A stretch of DNA of 5,578 bases from Lentisphaerota bacterium (lineage in GTDB: Bacteria > Verrucomicrobiota > Kiritimatiellia > JAAZAB01). Location: the NCBI GenBank assembly GCA_020201415.1, contig JAIVGW010000080.1, positions 1-5,578 of the forward strand. Direction: 5' to 3'. The notes beneath the pieces were generated by a model. The model searched no databases. It was not told the origin of the DNA and saw nothing but the letters and a program-made list of their open reading frames with translations. Both the position numbers and the translations under genes were made by a program. Positions 1 to 5,578 of this stretch are shown here, in pieces. Position 1 is the stretch's first letter, and each line of letters begins with the position of its first letter.

Positions 1-1
1 T

Positions 2-688
2 GATGGACGCTACCTGCTGCCGGTGTTCCCCGCCGTGCTGATTCTGATGCTAAACGGTGCGCGCCGGGTGTTGATCCTGTGCCGACGCAAACGCGGCCCC
101 TGGCCGGCGCGTCTGCTGGTGGGGTTGTCGCTGGCTTTGTTGCTGGGTGCCCGGTTCGCCTTCCCCCCGCGCCTGCTGGGAGGCTCCGGGTTTGGTATGC
201 CGGCGGCCGATCTGCTGGCCGATTCCAAGGCCGATGGCCAGGCCTGGCTGGTGTCGTCCGATGCGCGCGGTGAAGGCATGTTTGTTGCCCAGGTGGCCAT
301 GCGTGAGCAGCGCCGGCCGACTCACTTTGCGTTGCGCGCCAGCAAAATGCTGGCGGACAGTTCATGGGATGGCCAGGATTATCAGGCGCTTTTTTCCACG
401 CCGGGCGATTTGCGCGATTTTCTGCTGGCGTCGCCGGTAGGTGTGATTCTGCTGGATACCACCATGCCGCCTGATCGGCGTGTGCCGCATCATGCGCTGT
501 TGGAACTGACACTGCGGGATTTTCCGCGGGATTTCAACCTGTTAAACACCTATCCGTTGACCCGCGACGGCATATTTTATCCAAAAGGGCTGCTGGTGTA
601 CCGGGTGGCCGGCCGGTCGACAATGACGCAACTGGAATTGGAGGCCAGCCTGGAACGCATACTGCGCCGCCGGGTGCCGGACCGGTAA
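2..688 (+). CDS. C-terminal part of a multipass membrane glycosyltransferase-like protein (partial)
   Basis: The frame is open from the left edge and ends at TAA 686-688, giving 228 residues of a longer protein. It starts DGRYLLPVFPAVLIL, which resembles the last periplasm-facing motif and transmembrane helix of GT39/ArnT-like lipid-linked sugar transferases (RYLLP followed by a hydrophobic run). A hydrophobic stretch at about residues 4-17 is followed by a basic loop (RR, CRRKR), and a second stretch lies at about 36-54. The remaining ~170 residues have no evident membrane segment and would form a soluble C-terminal domain, including SSDARGEG and VGVILLD, which look like alternating beta strands. 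The catalytic N-terminal part is outside the window, so the donor and acceptor cannot be stated. A GTG at 23 is an internal codon rather than the start, because conserved coding sequence continues upstream of it. The family call is inferred from motif and topology. Confidence 0.6.
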   Translation, partial: DGRYLLPVFPAVLILMLNGARRVLILCRRKRGPWPARLLVGLSLALLLGARFAFPPRLLGGSGFGMPAADLLADSKADGQAWLVSSDARGEGMFVAQVAMREQRRPTHFALRASKMLADSSWDGQDYQALFSTPGDLRDFLLASPVGVILLDTTMPPDRRVPHHALLELTLRDFPRDFNLLNTYPLTRDGIFYPKGLLVYRVAGRSTMTQLELEASLERILRRRVPDR

Positions 689-698
689 AAAATGGCAT

Positions 699-773
699 TG
701 GCACCCCCACGGGGAATCGAACCCCGCTTTCCAGGATGAGAACCTGATGTCCTAGCCGATAGACGATGGGGGC
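699..773 (-). tRNA. tRNA-Glu (anticodon CTC), CCA encoded
   Basis: Read on the minus strand, a complete 75-nt cloverleaf can be folded. The acceptor stem is GCCCCCA/TGGGGGT, with a G-U first pair. The D stem is GTCT/GGAC, around a loop with GG. The anticodon stem is TCAGG/CCTGG, with loop TTCTCAT. The variable region is the 4-nt AAAG, and the T stem CGGGG/CCCCG has loop TTCGATT. G is the discriminator and CCA is genomically encoded. The anticodon is CTC, which reads GAG (Glu), and both the G73 discriminator and the short variable region fit bacterial tRNA-Glu. The 3' end lies only 10 bp from the stop codon of the convergent glycosyltransferase-like gene. A run of six T on the minus strand follows the CCA within about 12 nt and could help termination. 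Confidence 0.95.
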
Positions 774-797
774 GCATCAATATCCGTCCGAATTGCG

Positions 798-825
798 TTG
801 CAATCCGAAAAAGCCCATATATACT
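798..825 (+). promoter_or_regulatory. Possible sigma-70-type promoter for the malic enzyme gene
   Basis: TTGCAA (798-803) and TATACT (820-825) are separated by 16 bp, each a partial match to the -35 and -10 consensus. The predicted transcription start is about 5-8 bp after 825, essentially at the ATG at 835, so the transcript would be nearly leaderless. This fits the lack of a visible Shine-Dalgarno sequence before that ATG. TTGCAA is its own reverse complement, so it could also be read towards the tRNA, but no well-spaced -10 was found on that side. The assignment rests on sequence likeness only. Confidence 0.3.
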
Positions 826-834
826 AGGCCGACT

Positions 835-1888
835 ATGAGCAACTGTCGAGAAAAAATTTTAGCATATCATAAGGGCGGCAAGGTGGGCACATTGCTGACC
901 AAGCCGCTGGAGGGTCCGGAGGACCTCAGTATCGCCTACACTCCCGGCGTGGGAGTGGCGGTGAAGGAAATCGCGGCCGATCCCTCGGCCACTCGTACAA
1001 TTACGGCGCGGCAAAATCTTTCCCGTGATGGAAGGCAAGGCGGTCCTGTTCAAGGCTTTTGGCGATGTGGATGCCTGGCCGGTGCCCCTGGAGAACTGCC
1101 GCCTGGAAGGCCGGAATAGCGGACCTACGGATCCCGAACGTATAATTGAGACCGTGTCACGCATGGCCTGCATGTACGGCGGCATCAATCTCGAGGACAT
1201 TGCCGCGCCGGCCTGCTTTGAAATCGAACGGCGGCTGGATGAAATGCTGGATATTCCGGTGTTTCACGACGATCAATGGGGCACGGCGGTGATCACCCTG
1301 GCCGGGGTCTTTAATTATTGCCGCCTGTCACAGCGGGAGTTGTCGGATCTGCGCTTTGTGATCAATGGCGCCGGCGCCGCCGGCATCCGCATAGCCGACA
1401 TGTTGCGGGATGCCGGCGCCGGGGATATTCTGCTTTGCGATTCCAAGGGCGTGATCCACGATGGGCGCGATGACCTGAATGAAATGAAGCAGCGTTATGC
1501 CGTGAAGACTTCCCACGCTTCGTTGCAGGCGGCGCTGCGCGGCGCCCATGTTTTCATCGGTGTTTCCGTGGCTGACTGTGTCAAGCCCGATGATGTCAAA
1601 AACATGGCCGATTTTCCCGCGATCTTCGCCATGGCCAATCCCGTGCCGGAAATCATGCCGGAACTCGTGATCGAGGCCATGGGGTCGCGGCCTTTTGTCA
1701 TGGCTACCGGCCGCTCGGACTATCCCAACCAGATCAATAATGTGCTGGGGTTCCCCTTCCTGTTCCGCGGCGCCCTGGATGCGCAGGCGCGCACGATAAA
1801 TATGCCAATGAAAAAGGCCGCCGCACGGGCGCTGGCGGAGTTGGCGCGCGAGCCGGCGGGCGATAGTCATGGGCGCCACCGTCACTGA
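835..1888 (+). pseudogene. NAD(P)-dependent malic enzyme, frameshifted, internally deleted and C-terminally truncated
   Basis: Malic enzyme decarboxylates L-malate to pyruvate while reducing NAD(P), in the cytoplasm. The N-terminal piece (ATG 835) has the family opening with DLSIAYTPGVG, including the likely catalytic Tyr35. Its frame then runs into unrelated sequence and stops at 1119. The rest lies one frame over, from about 1010 to the stop at 1888. It starts GKIFPVMEGKAVLFKAFGD, which supplies the catalytic Lys of MEGK. It continues with the metal-site motifs GGINLEDI and FHDDQ, the Rossmann motif NGAGAAG, CDSKGVIH, FAMANPVPEI and ATGRSDYPNQINNVLGFPF. The conserved stretch normally between TA(R/K)GN and PVMEGK, including GTAVLGLGxIG, is missing. 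The C-terminal tail (typically YIIPKPFDPR and on, roughly 50 residues) is replaced by DSHGRHRH. Family identity is certain. Loss of function is inferred, and an assembly or sequencing error is the alternative. Confidence 0.85.
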
Positions 1889-2711
1889 CTTCGTGCGTAC
1901 GTTTCGTCAACGCCTTTTTCGCCTGCAGGATCATTTGACGAGATTTTGCCGGGGCTGTGATGCCGTGGGTATCGCACTGCCTTTGTCCAAGGCTGAACTG
2001 GAAGCCGTCTGTTGGCAGCTTGTCCGGCATAATGCCCCGCTGGCCGATGGCGGCGCCGAACTGGCCCTGATCATGTTTGCTTCGCCGGGCGGTCTGGCCA
2101 CCTATGCCGGGCATCCGCTGTCCGCCGCGGGAGCGGCGACTTTGTGTGTGCATACTTTCCCCCTGCCGCTGCAGATGTGGCGTCAGGCCATGCGGCAAGG
2201 GGCGCATGTGGTAACTCCCGCCACCCGGCACCTGCCGCCGCAATGCCTGGATCCCGCCATCAAGTGCCGCAGCCGGATGCATTGGTGGATGGCGGAACGG
2301 GAAGCCCATGCCGCGGATCCGCGGGCCATGGCGCTGTGCCTTGACCTGGAAGGGCGCATCACGGAAACGTCGCGCGCCAATTTCGCGCTGGTACGGGACG
2401 GCTGCATCTTTACGCCCTGTCGGGAGAATGTGCTTTGGGGTGTCAGTCTGACGGTGCTGACGGAAATTTGCCGCGACTTGAAAATATCGCTCAGCGAGCG
2501 GGATCTATGGGTGGAGGACGTGCTGGCCGCCGATGAGGCCATGCTGGTCGGCACCACCTGCTGCCTGGCGCCGGTGACCAGAATCAATCACCAGACCATC
2601 GGTCGCGGCGTCCCCGGGCCGGTGTTCAAACGCCTGATGGATGACTGGAGCCGGTTGGTCAATGTGGATATTACGGCCCAGGTGCTGGCCTGCGGGGATG
2701 AAACGCGTTGA
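1869..2711 (+). CDS. Class IV (PLP fold type IV) aminotransferase, probably N-terminally truncated
   Basis: This belongs to the pyridoxal-phosphate family that includes branched-chain and D-amino acid aminotransferases and aminodeoxychorismate lyase. The substrate cannot be told from sequence. Counting from ATG 1869 there are 280 residues. The early block GATVTDFVRTFRQRLFRLQDHLTRF is present, followed by the likely PLP lysine K132 in IKCRSRMHWWMAERE. Next come the cofactor-phosphate region GRITETSRANF (about 162-172), ENVLWGVSLTVL, and the C-terminal motif AMLVGTTCCLAPVTRI. Homologues normally carry about 20-30 residues before this block, ending in something like DRG(V/L)VMGATV. Here the in-frame sequence just upstream reads RAIV before MGATV and then turns into out-of-frame malic enzyme sequence. 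The annotated ATG is therefore probably an internal Met, and no convincing ribosome site precedes it. It overlaps the preceding reading frame by 20 bp. The core could still fold, so I list it as a CDS, but function is doubtful. Confidence 0.75.
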   Translation: MGATVTDFVRTFRQRLFRLQDHLTRFCRGCDAVGIALPLSKAELEAVCWQLVRHNAPLADGGAELALIMFASPGGLATYAGHPLSAAGAATLCVHTFPLPLQMWRQAMRQGAHVVTPATRHLPPQCLDPAIKCRSRMHWWMAEREAHAADPRAMALCLDLEGRITETSRANFALVRDGCIFTPCRENVLWGVSLTVLTEICRDLKISLSERDLWVEDVLAADEAMLVGTTCCLAPVTRINHQTIGRGVPGPVFKRLMDDWSRLVNVDITAQVLACGDETR

Positions 2712-2756
2712 AACGGAAAAGTTTTACGTGTGATCTGGTTTCAAAAGTCTATGCAA

Positions 2757-2785
2757 GACAGGTTGCGACGACGCGCAACCCTCCA
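2757..2785 (-). repeat. Left REP-like unit of the doublet
   Basis: Reading on the minus strand, GGAG (2784-2781) is followed directly by a hairpin. Its stem GGTTGCG/CGCAACC pairs perfectly over 7 bp around a 6-nt CGTCGT loop (positions 2780 down to 2761), and the unit closes with TGTC. The GGAG foot faces the centre of the doublet. A 4-nt G(T/G)AG foot beside a short GC-rich hairpin is the hallmark I recall for REP units recognised by RAYT transposases. Confidence 0.65.
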
Positions 2786-2814
2786 AATATCAATAAAACC
2801 GACTATTTTTTCAC

Positions 2815-2843
2815 TGGAGGGTTGCGCGTCGTCGCAACCTGTC
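2815..2843 (+). repeat. Right REP-like unit of the doublet
   Basis: This is an exact inverted copy of the left unit. GGAG is at 2816-2819, then GGTTGCG at 2820-2826, the CGTCGT loop at 2827-2832, and CGCAACC at 2833-2839, followed by TGTC. The absence of any mismatch between the two arms suggests recent insertion, duplication or active maintenance. Confidence 0.65.
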
Positions 2844-2987
2844 CGTACTTTTGAAAGTAACTCGTGTTATATTTTATGTTTCGTGGCTGGCTCCAGAAAA
2901 AAACTTTTCCCTGGTCGGATAATAAAAAAAACGCATTCCTGGCTCTACCCCCGCGCGTCGTATCCAGCGGCATACTTGGCGCGTGAC

Positions 2988-4505
2988 TCAACCGCAAATG
3001 GTCTGGAAACGGTCGTAGGCTGCTTGCCAGGCCGCAATTTGATCCGGCTGGGGCCGGCACACGACCACAGGGAAGGCCTGGCGCACGGCGGGAATAATTT
3101 GTGACAGATCCTGGACAGCGCCAGCGCCCACGGCCTGAACCATCAGATTGCCGATGGCGGTGGCCTCGATCGGGCCGGCTTCCACCGGCAGGTTAAGCGC
3201 ATTGGCGGTGAATTGGTTCAACATCTCATTGCGCGCGCCGCCGCCGACAATGTGGACTGTTGCCGGGGGCTCCCCGCAGCTCTCCGCCAGATCGGCGCTG
3301 ATCCGACGGTATTTCAAGGCCAGGCTCTCGTAAACCATGCGTAACAGACCGCCACGCCCCTGTGGCGCGGTCTGTCCGGTGCGCCGGCAGTATTCCAGCA
3401 AGGCCTGTTCCATGTCCGCCGGATTATAAAAGGATTGGTCGTCCGGATCGATCAGGGCCGTGAAGGCCGGCGCGGCCTGTGCCTGGCGGTACATTTCGTC
3501 CCAGGCCATTTCCTGGCCGTCCTGCGCGCGCCAGATCCGCCGCAACTCGTGTGCCAGCCAGCCGCCCATGCAGTTCTTCAGCAGCCGCACATTGCCGATC
3601 CCGCCCTCGTTGCTCAGGTTGGCGGCCATGGCGGCCGGAGTGGTGACCGGTTCGGGCACCAGGCGTCCCACCAGCGACCAGGTGCCGGAACTGATGATCA
3701 GTGCGCGCAGGGGATCGCGGACCGGCGCGGCGGCGAAGGCGCTGGCGGTGTCATGTCCGCCGACCGTCAGCAGATCGGGCGGGGAATCCAGCCCGACGCG
3801 TTCGGTAATCAGTTGGTTTAATTGCCCGACCCGGGTGCCGGGCGGTACGATTTCCGGCATGATCGCCGCCGGAATATCCAGGGCCGCCAGGATTTCTGCG
3901 CTCCAGTGTCTGGTGTGGGCATCCATCAGCTGCGTGACGCTGGCCCAGGTGGAATCCACCACCGTGATGCCGCCCAGAAAATAATAAAACAGGGTCGGCG
4001 CCGGCAGAAAACGGTGGACGAGCTTCAAGAGTTGCGGCCGGTTTTCAGTCAACCAGAGCAACTGATTGCTGACGTTGAACGGTTGAAAATGAATGCCGGT
4101 GATGCCGTAGATGCGCTCGGCCGGCAGGCGGTCGCGCACCCGGTCGGACATCCGGTCCAGGCGATGATCGCGGTAGGCATAGACCTTGCCCAGCATATCA
4201 CCATCAGCGCTGATCAGCGCGCCGTCCGCGCCCCAGGTATCAATCCCGATGCCGTCCAGCCGCGGTCCGATCTCGCGCCGGGCCGCCTGCAGGCCCTGTA
4301 GAATATTGGCGTAAATCAGGGTGTCATCCCAATACATGCGCTCGGTGGCTGTGCCTTCCCGGTCGGATATGGCGAAGCTGACGCATTCATGATCGAACCG
4401 GTGCAATTCACGTAAGGAGAATTCACCGTCCAACAACTCGCCCGCGAAACATTTTCCCCCGGAAGCCCCCAGATCCACCGCCATGAACCGCCATTGAGTC
4501 TGCAT
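2988..4505 (-). CDS. rhaB: Rhamnulokinase (FGGY carbohydrate kinase family)
   Basis: This cytoplasmic kinase phosphorylates L-rhamnulose with ATP to L-rhamnulose 1-phosphate, the second step of L-rhamnose breakdown. The protein is 505 residues, near the E. coli RhaB length of 489. Motifs in order are the N-terminal ATP/phosphate loop AVDLGASGG (9-17), GIDTWGADG (87-95), AYRDHR (110-115), GIHFQPFNVSNQL (137-149), GGHDTASA with the likely catalytic base Asp252, SSGTWSLVG (272-280), NEGG and LLKNCMGGWL (299-316), VYESLALKYR (391-400) and HIVGGGARN (418-426), then AGPIEATAIGN (443-453). These match RhaB rather than the xylulokinase or glycerol kinase branches. An upstream ATG at 4559 is possible, but ATG 4505 has GGAGG four bases before it and fits the family start. 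The gene follows the SrlD-like dehydrogenase on the same strand after 185 bp of mostly repeat sequence. The true substrate could be another ketose. Confidence 0.88.
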   Translation of the reverse strand: MQTQWRFMAVDLGASGGKCFAGELLDGEFSLRELHRFDHECVSFAISDREGTATERMYWDDTLIYANILQGLQAARREIGPRLDGIGIDTWGADGALISADGDMLGKVYAYRDHRLDRMSDRVRDRLPAERIYGITGIHFQPFNVSNQLLWLTENRPQLLKLVHRFLPAPTLFYYFLGGITVVDSTWASVTQLMDAHTRHWSAEILAALDIPAAIMPEIVPPGTRVGQLNQLITERVGLDSPPDLLTVGGHDTASAFAAAPVRDPLRALIISSGTWSLVGRLVPEPVTTPAAMAANLSNEGGIGNVRLLKNCMGGWLAHELRRIWRAQDGQEMAWDEMYRQAQAAPAFTALIDPDDQSFYNPADMEQALLEYCRRTGQTAPQGRGGLLRMVYESLALKYRRISADLAESCGEPPATVHIVGGGARNEMLNQFTANALNLPVEAGPIEATAIGNLMVQAVGAGAVQDLSQIIPAVRQAFPVVVCRPQPDQIAAWQAAYDRFQTICG

Positions 4506-4509
4506 ATAT

Positions 4510-4514
4510 CCTCC
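4510..4514 (-). promoter_or_regulatory. Ribosome binding site that fixes the rhaB start
   Basis: On the minus strand GGAGG is followed by ATAT and then the ATG at 4505-4503. The spacing is short but the match is strong. It selects this ATG over the in-frame ATG at 4559, which would add 18 residues unlike the family, and over the Met codon seven residues downstream. Confidence 0.75.
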
Positions 4515-4553
4515 AAAGATATTCGCGCGGGTAACCGGACCAACCGGCTGGAC

Positions 4554-4694
4554 TATCAAAAACTCTCAGCCTAGTTTAAAATCTCAGCATTATCAAAACC
4601 CCATCTTGATCTATCTTTAAATCCCGGCATTATCAAAATCCCAGCTTGATCTAGTCTTAAATCCCAGCATTTTTAAAATCCCAGCTTAATCTAG
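4554..4694. repeat. Degenerate 40-bp tandem repeat between the dehydrogenase and kinase genes
   Basis: Successive units begin at 4554 (37 bp), 4591 (40 bp), 4631 (40 bp) and 4671 (about 24 bp, partial). The two full units share TATCAAAA, then a C-rich core, then TTGATCTA, then CTTAAATCCC(A/G)GCAT or a close variant. Inside each unit the core AAATCCCAGC recurs with alternating spacings of about 17 and 23 bp, so the 40-bp unit may itself derive from a shorter duplication. The array is AT-rich compared with its neighbours. It fills most of the 185-bp gap, and its last unit covers the stop codon of the dehydrogenase gene (4691-4693). No coding potential is seen, and no function can be assigned. 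Confidence 0.85.
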
Positions 4695-5485
4695 CGCATT
4701 TCCTGTCCGCCCGTAACATTGATGGCCTGACCGGTCATGTAGCCCGCCAGGTCGGATGCCAGGAAGACCACCACGTTACAGACATCCTCGTAGCGGCAGG
4801 ACCGTTTCATCGGCACTTGGTCGATATAACGCTGGCGGATTTCCTCTTCACTGACTCCCTGGTTGCGGGCATATTGCTTGAACAGGCTGTTGACCCACAG
4901 TGGTGAATCGAGCAGATTGCCAGGGCAGACGGCGTTGACCCGCACTCCGCTGGCCGCCATTTCCAATGCCGCACTCTGGACCAGGCCGATGCCGCCGAAT
5001 TTAGACGCGGCGTAGGCGGAGTTTTTAAACGAGCCCTTTTTCCCGGACTTGGAATTGATCTGGATGAAAGAGCCTGAGCCGGCCTGCTGCATGACGCGCA
5101 GGGAGTGTTTCATGCAGAGCATCTGGCCGACCAGGTTGACGTCGATCACCTTGCGCCATTTGGCCGCATCAAATTCAATGATGGACTCGGCCATCAGGAT
5201 ACCCGCATTGGCGACGAAAATGTCCAGTCCGCCCCAGTCCGCCACGGCGCTCCCGACCATTTGGGCAACATCATCCTCGTTGGTGACGTCGCATTTGACG
5301 ATACGCAGTCTTGTGCCCGCCTCTGACGCCATACCTTCGGCTGTTTTACGCAGGGCTTCATCCTGGATATCGCCTGCCAGGACGCGTGCGCCTTCGCCCA
5401 GGAACCGTCGTACCAGCGCTTCGCCCAGACCCTGGCTGGCGCCGGTGATTACCACGCGTTTATCTTTCAATATGCCGTTTGTCAT
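4691..5485 (-). CDS. Short-chain dehydrogenase/reductase, sorbitol-6-phosphate 2-dehydrogenase-like (SrlD family)
   Basis: A complete classical SDR of 264 residues. The nucleotide-binding motif TGASQGLG is at 14-21. An acidic residue, Asp39, at the end of the second strand suggests NAD(H) preference. NAG is at 93-95 and Asn117 lies in the active-site helix. The catalytic triad is Ser145, Tyr158 and Lys162 (YAASK), with the usual 13-residue Ser-Tyr spacing. The segment IQINSKSGKKGS, then KFGGIGL, GNLLDSPLW, QYARNQG, YIDQVPMKR and the C-terminal TGQAINVTGGQ follow E. coli SrlD very closely from about residue 140 to the end. SrlD oxidises sorbitol 6-phosphate to fructose 6-phosphate. Here the neighbouring kinase is RhaB-like, so the substrate may be a different polyol or its phosphate. 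It begins 42 bp after the end of the upstream gene and precedes rhaB, consistent with one operon. The Shine-Dalgarno sequence is weak (GGA about 8 nt before ATG). Family certain, substrate inferred. Confidence 0.88.
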   Translation of the reverse strand: MTNGILKDKRVVITGASQGLGEALVRRFLGEGARVLAGDIQDEALRKTAEGMASEAGTRLRIVKCDVTNEDDVAQMVGSAVADWGGLDIFVANAGILMAESIIEFDAAKWRKVIDVNLVGQMLCMKHSLRVMQQAGSGSFIQINSKSGKKGSFKNSAYAASKFGGIGLVQSAALEMAASGVRVNAVCPGNLLDSPLWVNSLFKQYARNQGVSEEEIRQRYIDQVPMKRSCRYEDVCNVVVFLASDLAGYMTGQAINVTGGQEMR

Positions 5486-5527
5486 TGATCTGTTCCGCTC
5501 CCGTTTGTTGAGGTTCAGTTTATTTTA

Positions 5528-5578
5528 TTAGAATGTGATGACCACCTTCAGCGATCCGCTGTCGGGGTTGCTCTGGAT
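5528..5578 (-). CDS. C-terminal end of an upstream operon gene (partial, possibly a medium-chain dehydrogenase)
   Basis: The minus strand is open from the right edge to a TAA at 5530-5528, giving the last 16 residues IQSNPDSGSLKVVITF. Ending 42 bp before the dehydrogenase start on the same strand, with no promoter visible between, it is probably the previous gene of the operon. The tail resembles the NPD..SLKVVI ends of zinc-dependent medium-chain alcohol or polyol dehydrogenases. That rests on 16 residues and is only a guess; the reading frame itself is better supported by its position. Confidence 0.45.
   Translation of the reverse strand: MQSNPDSGSLKVVITF

Larger units (their letters stand above)
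2739..2856. repeat. 118-bp REP-doublet (BIME/REPIN-like) palindromic element
   Basis: The inner arms 2757-2785 and 2815-2843 are perfect 29-bp inverted copies around a 29-nt AT-rich loop. An outer pair TTTCAAAAGT (2739-2748) and ACTTTTGAAA (2847-2856) adds 10 more bp, separated from the inner stem by an asymmetric internal loop of 8 and 3 nt. Each inner arm is itself a hairpin with GGAG at its foot. This two-level palindrome is what REP doublets look like. It is far longer and more regular than an ordinary intrinsic terminator, and the stem is not followed by a T-run at either side. It lies between convergent genes, the usual place for such elements, and may also stop or stabilise transcripts from both sides. 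No REP-associated transposase is present in the window. Confidence 0.75.

Noticed and set aside
672..706. Inverted repeat GGGTGCC/GGCACCC spanning the end of the glycosyltransferase-like gene and the tRNA 3' end
   Set aside because: One arm is the tRNA acceptor end, the loop is 21 nt and no T-run follows on the + strand, so it is probably a chance match.
766..834. In-frame extension of the malic enzyme N-terminus back to an ATG at 766
   Set aside because: It would run through the tRNA-Glu gene, and the added residues are unlike the family. The homology begins at the Met at 835.
2893..2931. Hairpin CCAG...CTGG with A/T-rich stem (2893-2914) and an A8 tract (2924-2931), considered as the rhaB terminator
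   Set aside because: On the minus strand the T8 run comes before the hairpin rather than after it. The only stem upstream of the T-run (GCGC with nested GTAT/ATAC) is about 20 nt too far away.
2730..3104. + strand reading frame of 124 codons over the palindrome and the rhaB 3' end
   Set aside because: It crosses the palindromic element and lies antisense to the well-supported kinase gene. Its product has no recognisable motif.
3435..4301. Long + strand reading frames antisense to rhaB
   Set aside because: They are frame shadows of a GC-rich gene. The minus-strand product matches rhamnulokinase end to end.
4531..4550. CCGG-ACCAA-CCGG motif upstream of rhaB as a possible operator
   Set aside because: Only 4 bp per arm match, and CCGG is common in GC-rich DNA, so the evidence is too weak to call a site.

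Overview
This is a GC-rich bacterial chromosomal segment of 5.6 kb. It carries five protein-coding loci, of which both end genes are cut by the window edge and two adjacent genes look damaged. It also has one tRNA gene and two conspicuous non-coding repeat structures. No gene fixes the taxonomy. The class IV aminotransferase has a GATVTDF..TF signature that I associate mainly with the Planctomycetes-Verrucomicrobia-Lentisphaerae group. That placement is a low-confidence inference from memory.

Left part (1-834): the C-terminal 228 codons of a membrane glycosyltransferase-like protein run off the left edge on the + strand. A tRNA-Glu(CTC) gene with encoded CCA follows on the - strand. A 61-bp gap then separates the tRNA 5' end from a + strand malic enzyme start.

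Centre (835-2711): a malic enzyme and a class IV (PLP fold type IV) aminotransferase lie in tandem on the + strand, and both are abnormal. The malic enzyme switches frame near 1010, where about 20-25 conserved residues are missing. It also lacks its conserved C-terminal tail. The aminotransferase begins in the middle of its first conserved block. The second and third defects meet at one point near 1853-1866, as expected if a single deletion fused the end of one gene to the start of the next. This is either real gene decay or an assembly artefact.

Convergent gap (2712-2987): this holds a 118-bp palindromic element made of two inverted 29-nt units. Each unit folds into its own 7-bp hairpin with GGAG at its foot, which is the architecture of a REP doublet (BIME/REPIN).

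Right part (2988-5578, all - strand): in transcription order there is the last 16 codons of an unidentified protein, a short-chain dehydrogenase closely resembling sorbitol-6-phosphate dehydrogenase SrlD, a degenerate 40-bp tandem repeat, and a rhamnulokinase (RhaB, FGGY family). Together these look like a sugar or sugar-alcohol catabolic operon. The kinase would phosphorylate a ketose such as L-rhamnulose, and the dehydrogenase would interconvert a polyol (phosphate) and a ketose (phosphate).
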